From assembly GCF_029946505.1 (NCBI RefSeq), contig NZ_JARZHG010000024.1, positions 112,438 through 176,437 of the forward strand: a DNA stretch of 64,000 bases. The letters are read 5' to 3'. The notes beneath the pieces are model-generated. The model had not been told where the DNA came from. It ran no database searches and was given only the letters and a program-made list of their open reading frames with translations. The stretch is from Polyangium sp. y55x31 (GTDB lineage Bacteria; Myxococcota_A; Polyangia; Polyangiales; Polyangiaceae). The stretch's first letter is position 1; each line of letters opens with the position of its first letter. Below, one piece after another: positions 7,661 to 17,134 of the stretch. The position numbers and the translations under genes are program-made.

Positions 7661-9841
7661 ATGACATGCTCATCGACGGTTCATCTCCGCACGTGCAACG
7701 TCTGCGAGGCCATGTGCGGCATGCGCGTCGCTGTCGAGGACAACCGCGTCGTCGATATCCGCGGCGATCGTGACGACGTCTTCTCGCGGGGCCACATCTG
7801 CCCCAAGGGACCGGCCATGCGGGAGCTCCAGGAGGATCCCGATCGCCTCCGCTTCCCCATGCGCCGCACCGCCTCGGGTTTCGTCCGCGTGAGCTGGGAC
7901 GAGGCGCTCGGCGAGGCGGCCGAGCGCCTCGCCGCCCTCCAGCGCGAGCACGGGCCCGATTCCGTCGCCATGTACCTCGGCAATCCCGCGGCGCACGGGC
8001 ACGGCGCGATTGTCGGCGCGAGCCTCCTCGGAATGGTCCTCGGCACGAAGAACCGCTTCGATTCCAATTCCCAGGACGCGAACCCGCGCATCTACGCGGC
8101 CCTCCAGATGTTCGGCGAGGCCACGAGCCTGACGATCCCCGACATCGACAACACCGATTATTTCCTCGTCTTCGGCGCGAATCCCGCGGCCTCGGGCGGC
8201 AGCATCATGACCCTCGGCGACGTCCGCGGCAGGCTCTCCGGCGTCCGCGAGCGCGGCGGGAAGTTCATCCTCTTCGACCCGCGCAAGACCGAGACCGCCG
8301 CATATGCCGACGAGCACCATTTCGTTCGCCCCGGCTCCGACGCGGCCCTCCTCCTCGGCATGCTCCACGTCGTCTTCGAGGAAAACCTCCACGACGCCGG
8401 CGCCCTCTCCGACATCGCCGACGGCGTCTCCGAGCTCCGAGCCATTTCCACGCGATTCTCCCCCGAGCGTGTCTCCGCCTCGACGGGCGTCCCGGCCCTC
8501 GTCATTCGCCGCATCGCCCGCGAATTCGCCAGGGCGCCGCGCGCGGTCGCGTATGGCCGCATGGGCCTGTCCACGAGCGCGTTCGGCCCGCTGTCGAGTT
8601 ACCTCGTCGACGCGCTGAACATCGTCACCGGCCATTTCGATCGCCCGGGCTGCGCCATGTTCACGACGCCCGCGGCCGACGTCGTGCGGGTCGCGCGGAT
8701 GATAGGCCTCGGCGGGCACGGCCGCTTTCGCTCGCGGGTCCGGGGCTTGCCCGAGGTCGGCGGAAACCTCCCGGCGACCACGATGGCCGAGGAAATGGAG
8801 ACGCCCGGCCCCGGGCAGATCCGCGGCCTCGTGACCGTCGCGGGTAATCCCGTCCTTTCGGTCCCGAACGGCGAGCGTATCGGAAAGGCCCTCGCGAACC
8901 TCGATTTCATGGTCGCGATCGACATCTACCTGAACGAGACGACCCGCCACGCGCACCTCGTCCTGCCGCCGCGGTACGCGCTCGAGCGCAGCCATTACGA
9001 TCTGCTCTTCCACGCGCTCGCGGTCCGGAACACGGCGAAATGGTCCGGGCCCGTGATCGAGGCCGGGCCGGATACGAAGGACGACGCGGAGATCCTCGTG
9101 GGTCTCGCGGGGCGTGTCCTCGGGAAACGTATCTCGCCGTCGCCGCTCGGCGCTGCGGCGGAGCGATTCGTCGGGCTGCTCAACAGGCTCGGCTCGGACG
9201 GCTTCCTCGACCTCTTGCTCCGGCTCGGGCCCTACGGCGATCGATTCCTGCCGTTCTCCAAGGGGCTCAACCTCGAAAAGCTCAAGAAGGCCGAGCACGG
9301 TATCGATCTCGGCCCACTCCGGCCCATGTTCCGGGAGCGCGTGCGCACGAAGACCGGAAAGGTGCGTCTCGCGCCGCCCGAAATTCTCGCCGACGTCCCG
9401 CGCCTCGAACGGTTCCTCGACGAGGCGACGGCCGGGGGCCTCGTGCTCATCGGGCGCCGGCACATGCGGAACAACAACTCCTGGATGCACAACGTGCCCT
9501 CGCTCGTGAAGGGGCCGGATCGTTCGATGTTGCTCGTGCATCCGACGGACGCCGCGCGGCTCGGGCTTTCCTCGGGAACGCGCGTGCGCGTCCGCAGCCG
9601 CGTGGGGGAGGTCGTCGTGGGAATGGCCGTGACAGAGGAGGTAATGCCGGGCGTCGTGAGCCTGCCGCATGGGCATGGGCACGCCGCGGCGGCCGATACC
9701 TTGCGCGTCGCCGCCAGCGTGCCGGGCGCAAACGCGAATGCCATCACAGACGATCTTTACGTCGAGCCGCTCACGGGGACGGCCATTCTGAATGGCGTAC
9801 CGGTGACGGTGGAGGCGGCGGACGGGGCGCCACCTCCCTGA
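7661..9841 (+). CDS. Molybdopterin-dependent oxidoreductase with N-terminal 4Fe-4S site
   Basis: 726 residues, the size of single-subunit DMSO-reductase-family enzymes. The N-terminus has C12-x2-C15-x3-C19 and a fourth Cys at 47 followed by PKG, the classic 4Fe-4S ligand set plus the Lys used in electron transfer to the molybdenum cofactor. Later segments such as NPAASGGSIMTLGDVRGRL, DPRKTETAAYADEHHFVRPG and VLPPRYALERSH follow the family's cofactor-binding pattern. The C-terminal part (RRHMRNNNSWMHN and DAARLGLSSGTRVRVRSR) is the molydopterin-dinucleotide-binding domain. No Tat signal is seen, so it is probably cytoplasmic. GGAGG lies 5 nt before ATG 7661. The substrate is unknown; formate-dehydrogenase-like or assimilatory types are possible. 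Confidence 0.9.
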   Translation: MTCSSTVHLRTCNVCEAMCGMRVAVEDNRVVDIRGDRDDVFSRGHICPKGPAMRELQEDPDRLRFPMRRTASGFVRVSWDEALGEAAERLAALQREHGPDSVAMYLGNPAAHGHGAIVGASLLGMVLGTKNRFDSNSQDANPRIYAALQMFGEATSLTIPDIDNTDYFLVFGANPAASGGSIMTLGDVRGRLSGVRERGGKFILFDPRKTETAAYADEHHFVRPGSDAALLLGMLHVVFEENLHDAGALSDIADGVSELRAISTRFSPERVSASTGVPALVIRRIAREFARAPRAVAYGRMGLSTSAFGPLSSYLVDALNIVTGHFDRPGCAMFTTPAADVVRVARMIGLGGHGRFRSRVRGLPEVGGNLPATTMAEEMETPGPGQIRGLVTVAGNPVLSVPNGERIGKALANLDFMVAIDIYLNETTRHAHLVLPPRYALERSHYDLLFHALAVRNTAKWSGPVIEAGPDTKDDAEILVGLAGRVLGKRISPSPLGAAAERFVGLLNRLGSDGFLDLLLRLGPYGDRFLPFSKGLNLEKLKKAEHGIDLGPLRPMFRERVRTKTGKVRLAPPEILADVPRLERFLDEATAGGLVLIGRRHMRNNNSWMHNVPSLVKGPDRSMLLVHPTDAARLGLSSGTRVRVRSRVGEVVVGMAVTEEVMPGVVSLPHGHGHAAAADTLRVAASVPGANANAITDDLYVEPLTGTAILNGVPVTVEAADGAPPP

Positions 9842-9846
9842 TCTCT

Positions 9847-9958
9847 TGCATCGACCGCATTGCGGTCGATGCACCATTGGTCCAGGGCTGCGCCCTGGTT
9901 CGGGTCCAGGGGCGAAGAGCCCCTGGTCGGGTCCGGGGTGAAACCCCGGCGCTACGCC
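9847..9958. repeat. Nested-palindrome repeat, copy B (one arm, altered inner hairpin)
   Basis: Only one arm is present. Its inner hairpin is TGCATCGACCGCA-T-TGCGGTCGATGCA written as two 13-nt halves, unrelated in sequence to the GAACTGCGC hairpin of other copies but in the same place. It is followed by CCAGGGC-TGC-GCCCTGG, AGGGGC-GAAGA-GCCCCT and CCGGGG-TGAAA-CCCCGG, then GCGCTACGCC. It lies between two convergent genes and its outer edge supplies the TAG stop codon of the minus-strand methyltransferase at 9952-9954. Confidence 0.85.
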
Positions 9959-10743
9959 TCCGAGCGCAACGGCTTCCGTGCCCAGGCGCTGAAGATCATG
10001 TCGCCGATGAATGCGCCGTTCGTTTGGTGGAGCTCCTCGGCGAGACGTGCGTCCAGTGTTTCGATGTCGATTTCTGCTTCCGATGCGACGCCGCGCTCGA
10101 GGATGCGGGGCATCACGGCTCGTACGATCCAGGCGGTGACGTGACGATGGTGCTTGGTTTGGATGATGGCTTCGGCGCGTTGTCCTTCGACTTTCAGCCC
10201 GGCGGCTTCGAGTGCGATGGGGAGCTCGAATCCCATGGTGGTCGTGGCTCCCTCTCGCTCGACGGTTTGCCAGAGCCAGCGCGTGACTTGCTCGTGGAGG
10301 GGGTGTGGTTTCGGCGATGCGGGCAGCATGGTCGCGTCCGCTTCTTGGAATGCGACGATGCCGCCGGGCTGGAGGGCGGCGACGAGGGAACGGAGGGCGG
10401 CGACGCGATCGGGCTGGTACATCAGGACGCGCCGCCCGATGATGGCGTCGTAGGGCGGGCCCGCGATGGGGGGGGCGTGGAGGTCTCCTGCGATGAATTG
10501 CGTGTTCTTGATTCCGAGGTCGTGGGCGCGCTCGGTGGCGGTCGATGTTGCTCGTTCGTCGCGGTCGAGGCCGATGACGAGGCCGGTTTCGCCCACCAGG
10601 CGTGCTGCCATGAAGGAGACGTCGCCTCTTCCGCAGCCGACGTCGAGGACACGCATGCCCGTGGAGATGCCTGCGTCGCGGAGGAGCTGCTCGGTCCTTT
10701 GTGCCCAGCGATCTTCGACGGCTTGGTTCGGTTCGTTTGCCAT
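9952..10743 (-). CDS. Class I SAM-dependent methyltransferase
   Basis: 263 residues. Motif I, VLDVGCGRGDVSF, lies near residues 32-44, followed by an acidic residue at the end of beta-2 (GLDRDE) and IAGDLHAPP, all typical of the Rossmann-fold methyltransferases. LQPGGIVAFQEAD matches the post-IV region. The type resembles UbiE-like small-molecule methyltransferases; the substrate is not evident. The last codons and the TAG stop overlap the edge of palindromic repeat B. It is divergent from nothing: a lipoprotein gene on the same strand lies 93 nt upstream. Confidence 0.85.
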   Translation of the reverse strand: MANEPNQAVEDRWAQRTEQLLRDAGISTGMRVLDVGCGRGDVSFMAARLVGETGLVIGLDRDERATSTATERAHDLGIKNTQFIAGDLHAPPIAGPPYDAIIGRRVLMYQPDRVAALRSLVAALQPGGIVAFQEADATMLPASPKPHPLHEQVTRWLWQTVEREGATTTMGFELPIALEAAGLKVEGQRAEAIIQTKHHRHVTAWIVRAVMPRILERGVASEAEIDIETLDARLAEELHQTNGAFIGDMIFSAWARKPLRSEA

Positions 10744-10836
10744 GGGCTGACCGTAGCTCTGGTCGAGGGCCGCTGGCAGGGCGTGTTTTTCGATCCGATC
10801 GGCGGGATTTTCGGTTCGGGGAGCGGGGGGGCGGGA

Positions 10837-11694
10837 TCAGGGCGCGGCGTCGCCCTTGCATTGATCGCCGTCGAAGAGCGGATCGAGCGGCGCGCAGGCC
10901 ATGGCCTCGCATTTTAGCGACTGGCATTCGAGGGGGCTCTGGCAGGCTGAGCCCTCGACCTTTGCTTCGGTGCAGACCTTCGTCGTCGCGTCGCAATAGG
11001 CGTTGAGGCCGCACGAGAGCTGGAGCGGGCTCGGCGTGCATGCTTCGCCGAGCTTCCTTGCCTGCTTGCACAGGCCTTCCATGGCCAGGAGGTCGTAATC
11101 GCAGTAGAGGCCCTGATCGCAGAGCTCCTTTGCGTTTGCCTCGACCTTGCAGGCTGCGTCGAGCGGCAGGAACCGCGTCGCCGAGCATTTCTTCGTGTCG
11201 TCGTCGCACGCGACGATCTCCCGCTTTTCGACCGAGGATGCGCATTGCGCGTCGCGCTCGCAGTTCGAGCCCTCCGTCAGCTTGCCTGCGAAGACCTTCG
11301 AACATGGCGCGAGGTCCTCGGGTGCTTTGTAGTAGTCGGGGATCGTCAGGAAACACTTGTCTGCGTAGGGCTTCATGGCCACGAGACAGGCGTCGATGCT
11401 GTTTCCGTCGAACGTCATGAGGCCTGCTTCGACGTCGGCCACGTTCTGCTCGCAAACCTTGGTCTCGAACGTGATGCAGGCGGCCTCGTCGTAGCCGTCG
11501 CCTTTTTCGCAACACGTCTTGCGCACCTCGCAGAGCTGGGGCGCGATTTGCGCGCAGACGTTGTCGAGCGTGTACTTTGGCGGGGGTGTCGTGCCGCCGG
11601 TGTCGTCGCCGCATGCGGCGAGGCCGAGGACGAGCGTGGCGGCGAGGGTGGGGAGGGTCAAGAGAAGTCGGGAGAGGGGCCTTTGGAAGAGCAT
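10837..11694 (-). CDS. Cys-rich outer-envelope lipoprotein
   Basis: 285 residues. The N-terminus has a basic start, a hydrophobic stretch and a lipobox LGLAACGD with the lipidated Cys at residue 28. The mature protein carries about 28 Cys in spaced pairs, with repeated modules such as EGSNCERDAQCASS, LGEACTPSP and EGSACQSPLECQS; this resembles the Dickkopf/EGF-like Cys-rich modules common in secreted myxobacterial proteins. A role in surface display or binding is plausible; no enzymatic residues are recognised. The start at ATG 11694 was chosen because it begins the signal peptide; the frame is open upstream only as antisense of the kinase gene. Confidence 0.8.
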   Translation of the reverse strand: MLFQRPLSRLLLTLPTLAATLVLGLAACGDDTGGTTPPPKYTLDNVCAQIAPQLCEVRKTCCEKGDGYDEAACITFETKVCEQNVADVEAGLMTFDGNSIDACLVAMKPYADKCFLTIPDYYKAPEDLAPCSKVFAGKLTEGSNCERDAQCASSVEKREIVACDDDTKKCSATRFLPLDAACKVEANAKELCDQGLYCDYDLLAMEGLCKQARKLGEACTPSPLQLSCGLNAYCDATTKVCTEAKVEGSACQSPLECQSLKCEAMACAPLDPLFDGDQCKGDAAP

Positions 11695-11833
11695 GGAAGC
11701 GAGGATCGCATGGGGCCTCGGCGCGGCACAAGACCCGAGGCGCGCGCGAAGGCGCTTGGCGCGGAGGCCCTCGCATGGAAGAATGCGCGCCGATGATCGC
11801 GACCGTTTGCCTGTATCGCTCGTCCGAGGCCCG

Positions 11834-13258
11834 ATGAGCACGCCGAGCCCCGGTGATGTCCTCTCGGGAAAATTCAGGATCGAGCGGGTGCTCGGGGAGG
11901 GCGGCATGGGCGTCGTGCTCGCCGCGCACCACCTGCACCTCGGCCGCACCGTGGCCATCAAGCTCCTGCAGCCCGAGGCGCTGAAGCACCAGGAGATCGT
12001 CGCTCGGTTCGCCAACGAGGCGCGGAGCGCGAGCCGCATCCAGAGTGAGCACGTGGCGCGTGTGCTCGACGTCGGCACGCTCGACACGGGCGAGCCGTAC
12101 ATGGTGATGGAGTATCTCGAGGGGTCGGATCTCTCGAAGCTCGTCAAGCGCCAGGGGCCGCTCGCGATCGAGGACGCGGTCGAGTATCTCCTGCAGGCGT
12201 GCGAGGCGCTCGCCGAGGCGCACGTCGCGGGGATCGTGCATCGGGATCTGAAGCCTGCGAACCTGTATTTGACGCGGCGGGCGGACGGCTCGGCTTGCGT
12301 GAAGGTGCTCGATTTCGGCATCTCCAAGGCGGCGCTCGTGGGCACGTCGCCCGAGGCGCAGCAGATGACGCAGACGCAGAGCGTGCTCGGAACGCCGGGG
12401 TACATGGCGCCGGAGCAGCTCCGTTCGGCGAAACACGTCGATCCGCGCACCGACATCTGGGCGCTCGGGGTCATCCTGCAGGAGCTCTTGACCGGCAAGC
12501 TCGCATTCCAGGGCTCGACCGTGCCGGAGGTCTATCTCGCCATTCTGCAGAATCCCCCGGATCCTTTGCGGACGCTGCGCCCGGACGCGCCGCCCGCGCT
12601 CGAAGCGGTGATCCTGCGTTGCCTCGAAAAGGACGCGGCGCGGAGGTTCGCGAGCGTCGGCGAGCTCGCGGCGGCGCTCGTCCCGTTCGCGCCGCAGCGG
12701 GCGCGTTTGTCCGCCGAGCGGATTGGTCGAATCACGGGCGTCGTGGTTCCGCCGGCCGGGGCGGCGGCGCCTCGGGCGGGCATTTCGGTCGCGCCGCCGG
12801 GCCCGGCCGTGACGCAGGGCGGGGTCGCGCCGACGATTGCGGGGACGGGGTATGCGACGGGCCCGACGCTGGGGCCTGCGCATTCGGGGTACGGCGTGCA
12901 AGGGCCGACGCCGCCGGGATATGGCCCGCAGGGAGCGACGCCGCCGGGATACCATGCGCAGCCGCCGCCGGGATATGGCCCGCAGGGCCCGACGCCGCCG
13001 GGGTACCATCCGCAGCCGCAGGGATATGGCCCGCAAGGGGCGATGCCGCAGCAGCCTTACGGGACGGCGTATGGCGCGCGGCCGATGCAGCCAATGGCGC
13101 CGGCGGATCCGAACAAGGGCAAGATGCACCCTTCGACGGTCGCGCTCATCGCGATTCTGGGGCTCATCATGGTGACGTTCGGCGGGTGCCTGACGTGCGT
13201 ATGCGCCGCCGGCGCGAGCGCACCAGCATCGAATGAGAAAACGGGGCAGGCGCGATAG
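11834..13258 (+). CDS. Membrane Ser/Thr protein kinase with Gly-Tyr-Pro repeat linker
   Basis: 474 residues. The kinase domain spans about residues 10-285: GEGGMG loop, VAIKLL with the ATP-binding Lys, HRDLKPAN catalytic loop, LDFGISK, MAPEQL and DIWALGV. All catalytic residues are present, so it should be active. A linker of about 110 residues repeats TPPGYGPQG/TPPGYHPQ units. A single membrane helix near residues 440-462 (VALIAILGLIMVTFGG) puts the kinase in the cytoplasm with a very short tail outside. The first ATG with a GAGG site, 11834, precedes MSTPSPGDVLSGKF. It is divergent from the Cys-rich lipoprotein gene, with 139 nt between the starts. Confidence 0.92.
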   Translation: MSTPSPGDVLSGKFRIERVLGEGGMGVVLAAHHLHLGRTVAIKLLQPEALKHQEIVARFANEARSASRIQSEHVARVLDVGTLDTGEPYMVMEYLEGSDLSKLVKRQGPLAIEDAVEYLLQACEALAEAHVAGIVHRDLKPANLYLTRRADGSACVKVLDFGISKAALVGTSPEAQQMTQTQSVLGTPGYMAPEQLRSAKHVDPRTDIWALGVILQELLTGKLAFQGSTVPEVYLAILQNPPDPLRTLRPDAPPALEAVILRCLEKDAARRFASVGELAAALVPFAPQRARLSAERIGRITGVVVPPAGAAAPRAGISVAPPGPAVTQGGVAPTIAGTGYATGPTLGPAHSGYGVQGPTPPGYGPQGATPPGYHAQPPPGYGPQGPTPPGYHPQPQGYGPQGAMPQQPYGTAYGARPMQPMAPADPNKGKMHPSTVALIAILGLIMVTFGGCLTCVCAAGASAPASNEKTGQAR

Positions 13259-13266
13259 GTAGGACG

Positions 13267-13309
13267 ATTCCCTCACCCCCGAGCCCTTTCGGGCGAGGGG
13301 TGAGGGAAT
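13267..13309. terminator. Bidirectional terminator between kinase and VOC genes
   Basis: A perfect 13-bp stem, ATTCCCTCACCCC with GGGGTGAGGGAAT, encloses a second 4-bp stem GCCC-TTTC-GGGC. It fills the gap between two convergent genes and ends 4 nt before the VOC stop, so it probably serves both. Confidence 0.75.
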
Positions 13310-13313
13310 GGGA

Positions 13314-14105
13314 TCAGGCGCTCAACGCGGCGGCGGAGAGCTTGATGATGGAGAAGGCCGCGCCGTAGGGATCCATGACCACGGCGATACGCCCATAGGG
13401 CGAATCGAACGGCCCGTGCATCACCTTCCCGCCGAGCGCCTTGATCTTCTCACACGCGTCGTCGGCGCTGTCGACCGCGAAGTACGGCATCCAGTGCGCC
13501 GGGATCGAGTCCGGCCACTGCTCGTTCATTTGCATGACGCCGGCGACGGCCTTTTCACCTTTGTTCAGCGTGTAATACACGAGGCCCGGCATCTCCATCG
13601 GGATGCTCTGCGGCTTGACGTCGAGCACCTTTTCGTAAAATGCCGCGGCCTTCGCGCCGTCCCGCGTGTTCACCTCGCACCAGGTCATCGCGCCGTGCTC
13701 GTCCACGATCTGCGCGCCCTTGTGCGAGCGGCCCTGCCAGAATCCGAAGACGGCGCCCGTCGGGTCGACGCAGACGAGCATCCGACCCTGATCCATCACG
13801 TCCATCGGCTCCATCATCAACGTGCCGCCGAACTCGCGGATCTTGGCGGCGGTGGCGTCGGCATCCTTGCTGTCGAAATAGACGCTCCACGACGTGGGGT
13901 AGGGCGCATCTTCGGGGCGCTTGCCCATGCCCGCGGCATTACGGCCATTCTTCTGGCACATCGTGTAGTAGCCCATCTCGGGGCTACCCTGGATGAACGT
14001 CCAGCCGAAGAGCTCCCCGTAAAACTTCTGCGCCCCCGCAAGGTCCGGCGTCATGAGGTCGAACCACGTGGGTGTACCCGCGTCGTGCCCGTCGACGTTG
14101 CTCAT
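13314..14105 (-). CDS. Two-domain VOC (glyoxalase/bleomycin-resistance fold) protein
   Basis: 263 residues made of two tandem VOC domains. The first (residues ~8-125) begins PTWFDLMTPDLAGAQKFYGELFGW and ends DPTGAVFGFWQG; the second (residues ~138-255) has TWCEVNTRDGAKAAAFYEKVL and ends DPYGAAFSIIKL. These paired 'FY..lfgW' and 'DP.Ga.f.l' signatures are typical of CFP32/27 kDa antigen-like proteins of the family. The second domain's metal ligands are not obvious. A GGAGG site lies upstream of ATG 14105. Substrate unknown; roles range from isomerase to binding of small hydrophobic ligands. Confidence 0.88.
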   Translation of the reverse strand: MSNVDGHDAGTPTWFDLMTPDLAGAQKFYGELFGWTFIQGSPEMGYYTMCQKNGRNAAGMGKRPEDAPYPTSWSVYFDSKDADATAAKIREFGGTLMMEPMDVMDQGRMLVCVDPTGAVFGFWQGRSHKGAQIVDEHGAMTWCEVNTRDGAKAAAFYEKVLDVKPQSIPMEMPGLVYYTLNKGEKAVAGVMQMNEQWPDSIPAHWMPYFAVDSADDACEKIKALGGKVMHGPFDSPYGRIAVVMDPYGAAFSIIKLSAAALSA

Positions 14106-14327
14106 CGTCTCTTTCCTCCCTACCTACGTTTTCGTGTTCGAGGACGGAAGACCCACCCCCGCGCGCACGAGGCTACGGCTTACACGAGCCTCTCGGGACG
14201 CGTCAACGAGAAAAGCAGCGCTTGCTTGCCCGGGGTTTGTCGGAGTCATTTCGTTGGCACTGTGCCAGTTGGCCAGCCTCCATGACGGAGCGGAAGCCTG
14301 GGCGCGCGGCCGTGCTAAGCTCGGGGG

Positions 14328-15257
14328 ATGAGCTCCTCGCGCCTCGTCACGATCGACTGCGATTACCTCGGGCCCGGCGTCGCCGCCGCGTATCTCCGCG
14401 TGGAGGGCGACGAAGCGGCATTCGTGGAGACGAACACCACGCACGCGGTTCCTCGGCTGCTCGCGGCGCTCGATCGCGAGGGGATTCGGCGGGAGGCCGT
14501 GCGGTGGGTGATCGTCACGCACGTCCACCTCGACCACGCGGGCGGTGCCTCGGCGCTGCTCGCCGCGCTGCCGAACGCGACCGTGCTCGCGCATCCACGC
14601 GCCGCGCGCCACCTCGTCGATCCGTCGAAGCTCGTCAAGAGCGCCGAGGCTGTCTACGGTGCCGCGCGGTTCGCTGAGCTTTACGGGACGATTCGGCCGA
14701 TCGACGCGGCGCGTGTGCGGTCGCTCGACGACCGGGAGACGGCGCCGCTTGGCGGCGCGACGCTCACGTTCGTGCACACGCGCGGGCATGCGAACCACCA
14801 TTTCATCGTGCTGGATCCGGCTCGGGAGGGCGTGTTCACCGGCGATACGTTCGGCCTCGTTTATCCGCGGCTCCAGCGTGGCGGGCGCCTTGCGTTTCCG
14901 TCCACGAGCCCGACCGATTTCGACGCGGAAGCGGCGCATGCGAGCATCGAGGTCGTGCGGACGTCGGGGGCGCGGCGCGCGGCGCTCACGCATTTTGGCG
15001 AGGTTGAGGACCTCGACGTCGTGGCCGGGCAGCTTCATCGGTGGATCGACCTCTCCGCGTCGCTTGTGGATGCGGCCGTGCCGCTCGCGCCGGCCGAGGC
15101 CGAGGTGATGATTCGGGGGGCGCTCGAAAAGGAAATGGAGCGTGCGGCGGCGGAGGCGGGGATCTCGCTCGACGCCGGTGATCGCGAGCTCCTGGAGCTC
15201 GATCTTGCGCTCAATGCGCAGGGGCTCGCGTACGTCGCCTCGAAGAAGCGCGGATAG
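14328..15257 (+). CDS. MBL-fold metallo-hydrolase
   Basis: 309 residues. THVHLDHAGG at residues 64-73 gives the H-x-H-x-D-H metal site; a later His (HTRGHANHH), Asp (VFTGDTFG) and His (ALTHFGE) complete the two-metal centre. The arrangement matches single-domain glyoxalase II-like or related hydrolases. The C-terminal 75 residues are helical and may shape substrate binding. No signal peptide. It converges with the AtaL-like gene, with only 3 nt between stops. Substrate unknown. Confidence 0.87.
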   Translation: MSSSRLVTIDCDYLGPGVAAAYLRVEGDEAAFVETNTTHAVPRLLAALDREGIRREAVRWVIVTHVHLDHAGGASALLAALPNATVLAHPRAARHLVDPSKLVKSAEAVYGAARFAELYGTIRPIDAARVRSLDDRETAPLGGATLTFVHTRGHANHHFIVLDPAREGVFTGDTFGLVYPRLQRGGRLAFPSTSPTDFDAEAAHASIEVVRTSGARRAALTHFGEVEDLDVVAGQLHRWIDLSASLVDAAVPLAPAEAEVMIRGALEKEMERAAAEAGISLDAGDRELLELDLALNAQGLAYVASKKRG

Positions 15258-15260
15258 ACG

Positions 15261-15704
15261 TCAGCGCCGCGGGATCGTCCCTTCGGAGACCATTCGCCGC
15301 ACGGTCGCGAGCGTCGCGGCCACGGCTCTCCGGTACACGGGTTCGAGCTCCCGTGCCTTTGCCTCGTCCTCGTCGGGAACGCCGAACACGAAACGGAGCA
15401 CGAGCGAGCCGTCGGGCCGCTCGTCGATGACGTTGTCGACCCACCCTGGCGCCCCCGCGACCCGCTCGAAATGCACGAGCGTCTCGGGCTCGAACGTGAT
15501 CCGCTCCCGGATCGGCTGGCCGCCGAACTCGATCTCGCGCAAAAGCCAGCCGTCGCCTTTCTCCAGGACGTCACATCGTGTCATTCCCGGCACGAACGGC
15601 AGCGCGTTCTCCGCCTTCATTTCGAGCCCCCGCCATACCTCGGTCCGCGAAAGCGGAAGCTCGCCCGGCTCGTTCACCGTGACCTCGTAGCTGAGCTCCT
15701 TCAT
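15261..15704 (-). CDS. AtaL-like (DUF1857) SRPBCC-fold protein
   Basis: 147 residues. The sequence from EVTVNEPGELPLSRTEVWRGLEMKAENA through TRCDVLEKGDGWLLREIEF to ERITFEPETLVHFERV matches the DUF1857/AtaL-like group, small helix-grip proteins that bind hydrophobic ligands. It is the last gene of the thiamine operon and overlaps thiE by 4 nt (ATGA), so it is translated with it. No thiamine role is established for this family; the linkage may be incidental or specific to this lineage. Confidence 0.75.
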   Translation of the reverse strand: MKELSYEVTVNEPGELPLSRTEVWRGLEMKAENALPFVPGMTRCDVLEKGDGWLLREIEFGGQPIRERITFEPETLVHFERVAGAPGWVDNVIDERPDGSLVLRFVFGVPDEDEAKARELEPVYRRAVAATLATVRRMVSEGTIPRR

Positions 15705-16327
15705 GATCCGCTCCTTTCGACGCCAGTCCACGTCGCACGCGCGTCGAGCCAGGCCTTGCAGCGGGCTTCGGGATCCGGATTCGAGAGCACGTCCGAGATG
15801 ACGGCGATCGAGTCTGCGCCCGCCCGCGCCACGGCCTCGGCGCGCTCCAGCGTGATTCCGCCGATCGCGACGAGCGGCCGCCGCGCGATGCGCTTCCATT
15901 CGCCGATTCGATCGAGCCCCTGCGGAGCCCAGGGCATCACCTTGAGCGTCGTCGGATACACCGGGCCGAGGGCCACGTAATCGGGATCGACCGCGAGCGC
16001 CGTGTCGAGCTCTTCGTGGCTGTGCGTCGAGACGCCGAGCTTGAGCCCGGCCCGCCGGATCGCCGCGGCGTCGGCCCCCGCGAGATCCTCCTGCCCGAGG
16101 TGCACCCATTCCGCGCCGAGGTCGATCGCGTCTTGCCAGAAATCGTTCACCACGAGCGTCGCCCCGTGCGCCCGGCACTTTTCGATCGACGCGGCGATCT
16201 CCGCCCGCCGCGCCGAAGGGTCGAGCCCCTTCATGCGGAGCTGTACGAATTTCAAACCCAGCGGCAGGAGGCGATCGAGCCACCGGGCGCTGTCGACGAT
16301 GAGGTAAAAACGATCCAGGACGAGCAT
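15701..16327 (-). CDS. thiE: Thiamine-phosphate synthase
   Basis: ThiE joins hydroxymethylpyrimidine diphosphate and thiazole phosphate to thiamine phosphate. The 208-residue TIM barrel shows FVQLRMKG, LVVNDFWQDAIDLGAEWVHLGQEDL, the conserved GVSTHSHEEL, DYVALGPVYPTTLK and VAIGGITLERA, all at the expected spacing. WQDAIDLGAEWVHL deviates slightly from the usual 'ND...A...aDGVHlGq' text but keeps the key Asn-Asp. Part of a run thiO-thiS-thiG-thiE on the minus strand, 15 nt after thiG. Confidence 0.93.
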   Translation of the reverse strand: MLVLDRFYLIVDSARWLDRLLPLGLKFVQLRMKGLDPSARRAEIAASIEKCRAHGATLVVNDFWQDAIDLGAEWVHLGQEDLAGADAAAIRRAGLKLGVSTHSHEELDTALAVDPDYVALGPVYPTTLKVMPWAPQGLDRIGEWKRIARRPLVAIGGITLERAEAVARAGADSIAVISDVLSNPDPEARCKAWLDARATWTGVERSGS

Positions 16328-16342
16328 CGTACGCTCCTCGAA

Positions 16343-17134
16343 TCAGCCTGCGAAAGGCGAGAACGGCGCGCCGAACGTCGGCGTCGACGCCGTGGCGAGG
16401 TCCGTCGGCTCCATGAGCCCCGCCTCGTGGGCCCTCCGCCCCGCGCGAATGGCCTCGGCGAACGCCTCTGCCATGGCCGGCGGATCTCCCGCAATCGCGA
16501 CGGCCGTGTTGATCAGGATGGCGTCGTAGCCCATTTCCATGGCCGCCGCGGCGTGGCTCGGCGCGCCGATGCCCGCGTCCACGACCAGCGTGATCCCCGG
16601 GAAATGTTTTCGCAAAAGCCGGAGCGCGTACGGATTGTTGAGCCCCCGGCCCGTCCCGATCGGCGCGCCCCACGGCATGAGCACGCGGCAGCCCGCCTCG
16701 ACGAGCTTCTCGGCGAGCACGAGATCATCGGTCATGTAAGGAAAAACCTCGAACCCCTCCGCGACGAGCGCGCGCGTCGCGTCCACGAGCGCGAACGGAT
16801 CGGGCTGGAGCGTCACGTCGTCGCCGATGACTTCGAGCTTGATCCACGGCGTCCCGAAGACCTCGCGCGCCATCCGCGCCGTGGTCACGGCCTCCCGCAC
16901 GGAATGGCAGCCGGCCGTGTTCGGCAAGACCGCCACGCCGAGCGCCTTCACGAGCTCCCAGAACGCTTGCCCCGCCTTCGCGCCGGACGCGGATTCGCGC
17001 CGCAGCGACACGGTCACGATCTGCGCGCCCGAGCGCTTCACCGACTGGCCGAGCGCCTCGGGCGAGGGATACCGCGCCGTCCCGAGGAGGAGCCTGCTCT
17101 CGAACCTGCGCCCATAAAAATCGACCATGCTCAT
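16343..17134 (-). CDS. thiG: Thiazole synthase
   Basis: ThiG builds the thiazole phosphate ring from deoxyxylulose phosphate, the ThiS thiocarboxylate and dehydroglycine. The 263 residues carry [33 protein letters not shown], the Schiff-base Lys in [27 protein letters not shown] and [18 protein letters not shown], the standard ThiG motifs. Start at ATG 17134 overlaps the ThiS stop by 4 nt, which keeps the two partners in step; a second ATG two codons later is possible. Confidence 0.96.
   Translation of the reverse strand: MSMVDFYGRRFESRLLLGTARYPSPEALGQSVKRSGAQIVTVSLRRESASGAKAGQAFWELVKALGVAVLPNTAGCHSVREAVTTARMAREVFGTPWIKLEVIGDDVTLQPDPFALVDATRALVAEGFEVFPYMTDDLVLAEKLVEAGCRVLMPWGAPIGTGRGLNNPYALRLLRKHFPGITLVVDAGIGAPSHAAAAMEMGYDAILINTAVAIAGDPPAMAEAFAEAIRAGRRAHEAGLMEPTDLATASTPTFGAPFSPFAG

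Noticed and set aside
7670..13276. An open frame of 1868 codons on the minus strand
   Set aside because: It lies antisense to the molybdopterin oxidoreductase and kinase and has Arg/Pro/His-rich text with no domains. Such long antisense frames arise from high GC at third codon positions.
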